This document shows, piece after piece, positions 57,638 through 64,000 of a DNA stretch of 64,000 bases. The translations under genes were made by a program, and so were the position numbers. The notes beneath the pieces were generated by a model, which was not told where the DNA came from, searched no databases, and saw nothing but the letters and a program-made list of their open reading frames with translations. The DNA is from Azolla caroliniana (Eukaryota; Polypodiophyta), in assembly GCA_043228905.1 (NCBI GenBank), contig JBHGNT010000011.1, positions 2,170,001-2,234,000 on the forward strand, written 5' to 3'. Each line of letters starts with the position of its first letter. Within the stretch, counting starts at the first letter, position 1.

Positions 57638-58350
57638 CTCTCTTAAGAAACAAACACCCTACACCCTCCTCCTCCTTGAGACGGGATCGCTTCCCATTGA
57701 GATCATGGCCATGGAAAGGGTTGTTGAATACATGCTTAAGGAAAAAAATCTCTCACATCGACTTCCTAGAATTGCATGGGAAGCAAGCAAAAAGATCCAA
57801 AAGACGCATAAAAGCAAAATTTTGTGTTCCGGTTGGATGCAAGATTTAGAAAAATTGTTTGGTAGATGGGATGCAAGACACTTGCTTCATGATGCATGGT
57901 AGATGGGATGCGAGACACTTGCTTCATGATGCATCATTAGATTCCTTTGTAAATGGGGCCTTTTTGCAACGCCAATGTATCATGGCATGGGACAAATGTG
58001 GAGGCTCACGCTTCACACATTATACTACACATGTTGCCATTCGAACCATTGATTCCATGCGACTTAGGTCACATGCATTGCAATGTGAAACAGGGCGTTG
58101 GGGCACAAGTGATGAGAGTGGTCGACTATGCACACTTTGCCCTAAACAAGTTCGCGAGTCTGAGTATCACACTTTGATACAATGCTCTGCCTTTGATCAT
58201 ATTCGACCATGCTTTCCACATCTCTTCGACTGAGCCCAATCCTTGCATGAATTCCTCTCACAACCACAATGTGCACTCTCGATTGCAACATTCATTGGTA
58301 AAGTTCTTGAACATCGAGAGTCACTACTCACTTTCACACGTATCACGTGA
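57615..58350 (+). pseudogene. non-LTR retroelement C-terminal fragment
   Basis: Frames read VEYMLKEKNLSHRLPRIAWE, MQDLEKLFGRWDARHLLHDA, then MRLRSHALQCETGRWGTSDE and the zinc-binding end CTLCPKQVRESEYHTLIQC (C-x2-C...H...C). This layout is seen at the C-terminus of LINE polymerases, though it differs from the L1-like family at 43 kb. A 37-bp tandem duplication (57863-57899 and 57900-57936) shifts the frame. Confidence 0.6.
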
Positions 58351-58424
58351 AATGTAATATTCTTGGTCTCATAGGTCATATTTGACCTCCAAAGACGATA
58401 ATATAATCTATCTATCTATCTATC

Positions 58425-58577
58425 TCAAATTGTGGAATGTAGGGGTTGAGCCCATGACCTCCTAGTCTCCATTGAGCTACATCTATTAGAGCATGCCTCT
58501 CTCTCTCTCTCTTAAACTACAGAATGTAAGGGTTGAACCCATGACCTCCTCCTCTCCATTGAGTTACATCCATTAAA

Positions 58578-58622
<45 letters not shown>

Positions 58623-58792
58623 TGGAATGGAAGAGTTGAACCGATAACCACTTGGTCTCCATTGAGCAACCTTACCAATTGAGCTACATCCATTAGATTA
58701 TGTTTGTCTCTCTCTCTCTTAAATTGTGGAATGTAGAGGTTGAACCCCTGACCTCCCGTCCTGTTCTCCATTGAGCAACATCCATTAGAGCA

Positions 58793-58872
<80 letters not shown>

Positions 58873-59060
58873 ATTGTAATTAGCTTACCCTAGTGGTAAG
58901 TTGTTGCACTACATTTTGGGTTCAAAGCCGAATTTTATAACCTCACTATTACTCCATATATATTTCTTAATTCACTAGATGCCACTATGGAATGTAGGGG
59001 GATCAACGCATGACCTCTTGATCTCCATTGGGCAACCTTACTAACTGAGCTACATCCATC
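58425..59060 (-). mobile_element. SINE-like tRNA-derived modules 4-8
   Basis: Modules at about 58425-58493, 58511-58581, 58613-58702, 58718-58792 and 58940-59060. Module 6 and module 8 are the fullest: minus strand GGATGTAGCTCAATTGGTAA (A box) and, after GGTTGC-CAATGGAGA, the B-box word; module 8 continues into CTAGTGAATTAAGAAATATA. They are separated by CT runs, one of about 77 bases (58795-58871). Near-identical module bodies with different lengths suggest repeated insertion or local copying. Confidence 0.62.
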
Positions 59061-59244
59061 TGGGCTCTCTCTCTCTTTGTGCTTATAATTATAGCCACTT
59101 TTCACACTATTGGAACTCTAAATGTAACAAATTTATTAAGTTGTTGTTTTCTCCTTTAGTTGTAAACCAAAAATTCATAGATAGAAGCATAACTGCTAAC
59201 AATGACTTTTCTCTCAATAAATCTATGCTTTGGTTGAGTTGTAG

Positions 59245-59321
59245 TGTAAAGAATCGGTGGTGATTCTTGTGCAACGGAATAGACTAGAGATATGTGTTGT
59301 GAGTGAGTGTGTGTGTGTATG

Positions 59322-59374
<53 letters not shown>

Positions 59375-59777
59375 CACAAGATAGATAGATTTGAACAAGA
59401 ATAGAATACTCAAGACAATGTATATTACAAGGGAGATTAGCCGAACTTATTACAAAGTAAGAGGAGAGTGCTTTATATAGTCTCCCTCTCTCTTCATTAA
59501 CTACCGAAGTTCATGGGTCATGGGGAATGTGAAAGCTCATTAGTTATGTGTCATAGAATATGATTCTATGACACATAGTTAATGTGTGGATAAGAGTGGT
59601 GACTTTTGACCTTTGACTGCACACTCTCAAGGGTGTGTTCACACACTAGACTAGGTTGAGCTTGATTCTCAACACGCCCCCTCAAGCTCAATTTTGGTTG
59701 GCTACTTCGGTTGATGTCCGCTTCGGCTCGTATCCGGTTCGGACAGTATCCGATACTGACGGGAACCCAACGTTCCT
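59245..59777 (-). mobile_element. family B copia 3' LTR and stub
   Basis: LTR 59245-59674 (TGTAAAGAATCGG...GCTTGATTCTCAACA, 430 bp) matches the solo LTR at 36738. To its right the minus strand reads a polypurine tract gcttgagggggcg, so this is the 3' LTR of a minus-strand copia. Only about 100 bp of its interior remains before another copia LTR begins at 59778. A GA run is at about 59323-59370. Confidence 0.82.
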
Positions 59778-60519
59778 TATGCGCAACGCTCGGCCACAAC
59801 CGAGCTTCTTTTCATACACAGAAAACGGGAAATAAAACACGACACAGAGAAGAGAAATGGTACACAGGAGGTTTACGTGGAAAACCCTAAACTAGGAGAA
59901 AAACCACGGCAGCCCACGGGCTGCAAACTGTCACTATGTATGAATGTACAAAACAGTGAGTACACTGAGGCAACGACCTCGAACTCACGATCTTCGCCAC
60001 AGGCGGCGGTTACAACAGAGGCAACGACCTCGTCTCTCTCTCTACCTCTCTGTACAGTTACGCACTCTCTCCTTTTTCTTGCACCAACAAGAAAAATGAC
60101 AACAACTACAACTGTTACTAAAAGTTTGCCCTAAGTCATATTTATACTAATATGACTTTTCGGCTATTTACAAATATAGCTTCGATGGGCTCTCAGAAAC
60201 ATATTTACGAATATATCTCTTCCTCCGGTTCATACCGGGCCTGCACCATCCGGCTCTCCGTAGCCGGGTACTCCTCATCCGGTTCATACCGGGCCTGCAC
60301 CATCCGGCTCTCCGTAGCCGGGTACTCTTCATCCGGTTCATACCAGGCCTGCACCATCCGGCTCTCCGTAGCCGGGGTACTCTTCATCCGGTTCATACCG
60401 GGCCTGCACCATCCTGCTCTCCGTAGCCGGGTACTCATCATATCGTTTCGGCCTCGGCCGAGTTTGTTCGTCGGCACTGTTCTTCTCCCTTCCCATCCGG
60501 AGGGACCTGTCTCCCAACA
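59778..60519 (-). mobile_element. family C copia 3' LTR
   Basis: TGCGCAACGCTCGG...CTCCCAACA, 742 bp. On the minus strand it starts TGTTGGGAG, right after a polypurine tract (catgagggggagtac, about 60536-60550). The minus-strand TATA (agtataaatatg) lies near 60146. Its U3 part holds a four-copy 54-bp repeat not expanded in the copy at 55529. Confidence 0.83.
60225..60441. repeat. 54-bp tandem repeat in LTR U3, four copies
   Basis: Units start at 60225, 60279, 60333 and 60388. Each carries two short inverted repeats, CCGGT-TCAT-ACCGG and CCGGCT-CTCCGT-AGCCGG. A few point changes separate the copies (ccagg in copy 3, cctgct in copy 4). Confidence 0.92.
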
Positions 60520-60559
60520 GATACATCCGGCTTGTACTCCCCCTCATGCTTGGCAAGTC

Positions 60560-63500
60560 AAGGACCGTCAACCCAAGGTCTGACAGGAATTGTCGAAGCT
60601 TGTCAGCTCCTAGGGCTTTGGTGAAGATGTCGATTGTCTGAAGATTCGTAGACATATGTTGAAGGTTGACATCGCCAGTCTGAACACACATCGCCAGCCT
60701 AAACACGCTCTCGAATGAAGTGATATTGCACTTCGATATGCTTCGTGCGTGCATGGAACATCGAGTTCCGAGCCAGATAAATATTGCTCATGTTGTCGCA
60801 GTAAAGGAGAATCAGATCTTTGATGGGAACGCCTAGATCCTTTAATATCCTCTTGAGCCATACGACTTCACATGCAGCCACTGTCGCGCCCCTGTATTCC
60901 GTCTCTTTGCTCGAAAGAGCGACGGTTGGTTGCTTTTTGCCACTCCAAGATATTGCTCCGCTGCCGAGGGAAAAAACAAATTCGGAGGTTGATCTTTTAT
61001 CAGCTTTGTAGCCGGCCCAATCGGTGTCTGTGTACCCCTCGAGTCGTATTGGCATCGCGGTCTTGTAGAGGATGACGCAATCCATTGTGCCACTCACATA
61101 TCGTAGAACTCGCTTAGCGCAATCCAAGTGAGTATTACGCAGTGTTTGCATGAATTGGCTCAGGAGACCGACCGGATAACTAAGATCGGGTCGAGTGATC
61201 GTGAGGTAAATGAGACTCCCGATGAGTTGCCGATACTGAGTCAGCTCACACACTTTGGTGCCGGAGTTCGCATCTAGTTTGAGAATGCGATCGAGCGGGG
61301 TTGCCGCATATTTGCACTCAACCATACCGAACTTGTATAACAAGTTGAGGATGTAGTGCCGTTGAGAGATCATGATTCCGGCCGGATTCCAAATTACCTC
61401 GATGCTGAGGAAGTAGTGGAGCTCCTTCATGTCCGTCATCTCGAACTTGTCGGAAAGGATGGATTTTACCTTATTGATTTCGACGAGATGCTCACATCCA
61501 ATGACTAGGTCATCCACATATAAGATGATGACGATCGGACTTGTGGAATCACTTCGTATGTAGAGGGAGTTGTCCGATTTTGACATACGGAAGCCGATTT
61601 GATGAAGATATTGCGTTATCTTCGAATGCCAAGCACGCAGTGCTTGCTTGAGGCTGTAGAGTGGCTTCTTGAGTCGACATACAGCTTTCGGATGGGTGCA
61701 ATTACGGTCCGTACCGTCGTCATCTTTGTCACCGAGGCAAAGGTCTCTTCGTAGTCAACTCCGTGCATTTGTGCGTAGCCTTTCGCTACGAGTCACGCTT
61801 TGTAGCGTTTGACGAAACCGTCGGCGTTGTACTTCACTTTGTAAATCCATCTGCATCTGATCGCCTTTTTGTGTGGTGAGGTGGGAACGAGATCCCATGT
61901 CTCGTTCTTGCGTAGTACTTGCATCTCCTCGTTCATGGCTTCGATCCATCGCGGATCCTTGGTTGCTTCGGAAAATGTTTTGGGCTTTGTCACCACCTTC
62001 ATCATAAAGGAATAGTGATATGCCATGTAGTCATTGTAGCCAAATCGGCTGACCGGATTCTTTTCACGGGTGGAGCAACGGAGCTTTTCATTTGCAGAGA
62101 TGAGGGCTTTCTTAGCTCCGATTGGTACATCGAAGCCGCCGAACTCACTGTCGAGTGAGTGAGTCGACTCATCGTCGTCAAAGCGATCGTCTTCATATTC
62201 CAACATTTTCACCTTGCCTTTGTCCATCTTCGGGCTAGGCCGTGATGTGCTTTGATCACTCGGGTGCTCTTGTGGCCCACTTAGCCTTGTGGTAATCGGG
62301 CTATCTTCGAACATGTCTTCGAGGCGATCTCCACCTTCTTGCTCTTGTTCAGCCAGTTCCGTGTCGATCGGGGTCGAAATCAGAATCTTCTCTAGTGCGT
62401 ACCAGGATGCGGATTCGTCGAACACGACGCCTTGACTTACTCGAACTTTTCGGGTAGATGGGTTGTAGCATTTGTACCCCTTTTGTTCGAGTGAGTATCC
62501 TACGAGGATACATTTCTCCGACTTTGGATCTAGCTTTTGCCGCTTTTCGTCGGGTATGTGCATGTATGCTATTGCGCCAAATATCCAGGTGTGCGATAAG
62601 TCCGACTTCTTTCCGAAGTATTTTTCATGCGGAGTGACCTCGTGCTCTCCGGACGTTGTGCACCGGTTCATTAGGTAGACGACCGTATTTGCAGCTTCGG
62701 CCCAATATGACTTGGGCATATGCTTCTTGTTCATCATGGCCCACGCTACTTCGAGGATGTGCCGATTTTTGCGCTCGGCTACTCCGTTTTGTTGCGGAGT
62801 GTGTCAGCAAGTGAAGTCTCGCCAAATTCCTTCCTTTCGGAGATACGCCGTGAAATCATCTGAGAAATACTCCTTGCCGCCATCCGATCGAAGGCATCGT
62901 ACATGACGACCAGTGGCTTTTTCGACTTCGTTTTTAAACCTTTGGAAGTGTCCGAACACTTCGCTCTTTTGCCGCATCGGATAGAGCCACGTGTGCCTGG
63001 AGAAGGCGTCAATGAAGAGCACGTAATATCGGCATCCGCCGAATGTAGCCGTCTGCGCCGGTCCCCATACGTCGGAATGGACTACGTCGAGTAGACCTTT
63101 GCTCACGTTCCGCTCTTTCGGGAATGGGTGTCAGTGTTGCTTGCCGAATTGGCACGCTTCGCATACACCTTCAATCTCCTTCTCTTTGAATGTTGGGAGT
63201 CCGATGACGACTCCTTTCGATTTCATTGCTTTAAGTTTGTTGAGATTGATGTGGTTGATTCGCTTGTGCCATAGCTCTATGTCGGAGTCGGCTTTCATGC
63301 TTCTTGTGAACATGGCGGATTTCATCTCGTGTGAATCGGGAATGAACATCCAACCCTCTCTTCTTCCGCGCGCGATGATTCGGCCCTCTTTTTCGATGAA
63401 GTGCCATTCTTAGTCGAATCGTACTTGCATCCCTTGCTCAACCATTTGGCCGACCGAGACCAAATTGGGAACATGCAAGACATTTTTAATGTATGTTTGC

Positions 63501-64000
63501 TTACCTCTTTCGCGAACGGAACATTGCCGATGTGCCGAATCGGGTGCGTAGTGTCATCTCCGGTTTCGACATAACCGGGTTGCTCCAACTCTCGAAGTTC
63601 GAGAAACCATTCTTTATGAGATGTCATATGGTTTGAGGCTCCGGAGTCAACAAACCATACGTCCTCCGGATTGAGGGCACTAGCTGAGGTAGAGGCCGAC
63701 ATAGAGTTTACTCTATGTTTCATCATGAACATTCCGTCACGGTCGAAGTTGTGTGCATACATTCCGCCACGATCTTCGTAGTCGGAGTTGTGCCCGTACA
63801 TTCAGTCGGAATTGTGCGCGTAATTCGTGAGTTGTCGGCTTGTGGAAGCCAATTCGCACATCTTCTTTCGGTACTCTTCTTCGTGGTGGCCGAGCTTTCC
63901 GCAATATCCGCATTCGGTTGCATTTTGACGGCTCGGGCCGGAGTGGAAGCTCCCCCTTCTTGCGAAGGTTCCTCGTTGGCTTCCGTTTTGCGGCCGAAAT
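60560..64000 (-). pseudogene. family C copia polyprotein, 5' end beyond window
   Basis: Minus strand, from the right edge: Gag knuckle region (63990-63850), protease WFVDSGASNHMTSHKEWF (about 63650), pre-integrase ELWHKRINHINLNKLK, integrase with D (VVHSDVWGPAQ), D (CLRSDGGKEYFSDD) and E (AERKNRHILEV), the linker VKRYKA, reverse transcriptase with HGVDYEETFASVTKMTTVRT, YVDDLVIG and LHYFLSIEV, then RNase H LEGYTDTDWAGYKADKRSTS, SSKETEYRGATVAACEVVWL and CDNMSNIYLARN. The longest open part is 295 codons (61586-60699). Frameshifts near 60700, 61600-61790, 62780 (a TGA just before the QQNG block) and 63440 inactivate it. Domain order PR-INT-RT-RH is copia. Confidence 0.9.

Noticed and set aside
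57411-59060. tRNA genes on the minus strand
   Set aside because: A and B boxes are present, but the modules lack a full cloverleaf (no acceptor-stem pairing around both boxes that I could see) and repeat with GA tails. SINE-like modules fit better.
57411-59060. CRISPR-like array (repeat modules separated by variable text)
   Set aside because: The separating text is simple CT repeat and the setting is a plant genome. Modules carry pol III boxes.
20140-64000. An undescribed defence or biosynthetic system
   Set aside because: Every longer reading frame I could place here belongs to a transposable element; no cluster of co-oriented enzyme or immune genes is present.

Overview
The window reads as nuclear DNA of a seed plant, most likely an angiosperm. 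Supporting signs are intron-split genes with GT/AG borders, a pentatricopeptide-repeat (PPR) gene end, a plant-type aldo-keto reductase, a plant nucleotide-sugar transporter, and dense plant Ty1/copia, Ty3/gypsy chromovirus, LINE, hAT and SINE-like sequence. The species cannot be named from the sequence.

Layout. 1-10 kb: the 3' end of a PPR gene; an unassigned stretch with a 32-bp tandem repeat; an intact five-exon aldo-keto reductase (3490-5361); an LTR-retroelement remnant; a dead hAT transposase; and a broken second copy of the reductase (8595-9871). 10-16 kb: quiet intergenic DNA and an intact ten-exon nucleotide-sugar transporter on the minus strand (11913-15885, 331 residues as I spliced it). 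16-20 kb: a decayed coding frame of unknown identity and AT-rich DNA. 20-64 kb: almost entirely transposable elements inserted into one another.

The nested part can be ordered by target-site duplications (TSDs). A plus-strand copia (pieces at 28247-28522, 30536-30817, 42150-43240) was split by a 2-kb non-coding insert and by a chromovirus (30818-42149, TSD TACCT/CACCT). The chromovirus received a solo LTR in its integrase (36738-37165, TSD ATACA) and, in its 3' LTR, a short copia lacking reverse transcriptase (37807-41743, TSD ATTCT) whose LTRs are almost identical. Next to it, a LINE (from about 43310) was split by a gypsy element (44105-51667, TSD CATAT), which carries a gag-only LTR element (46122-49533). 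A minus-strand copia (about 21556-27950) holds a gypsy-type solo LTR (25090-25530, TSD TTTAG/ATTAG) and an internal duplication of its gag. From 54 kb there are LINE fragments, LTRs with hairpin-rich repeats, a cluster of eight tRNA-derived SINE-like modules separated by CT runs, and a minus-strand copia that runs off the right end.

Only the reductase and the transporter look functional. Most element reading frames are broken. I saw no defence island, operon or clearly new molecular system. The most unusual objects are the recently moved copia without reverse transcriptase, the SINE-like cluster, and the LTR repeats that keep hairpins while their sequence changes.
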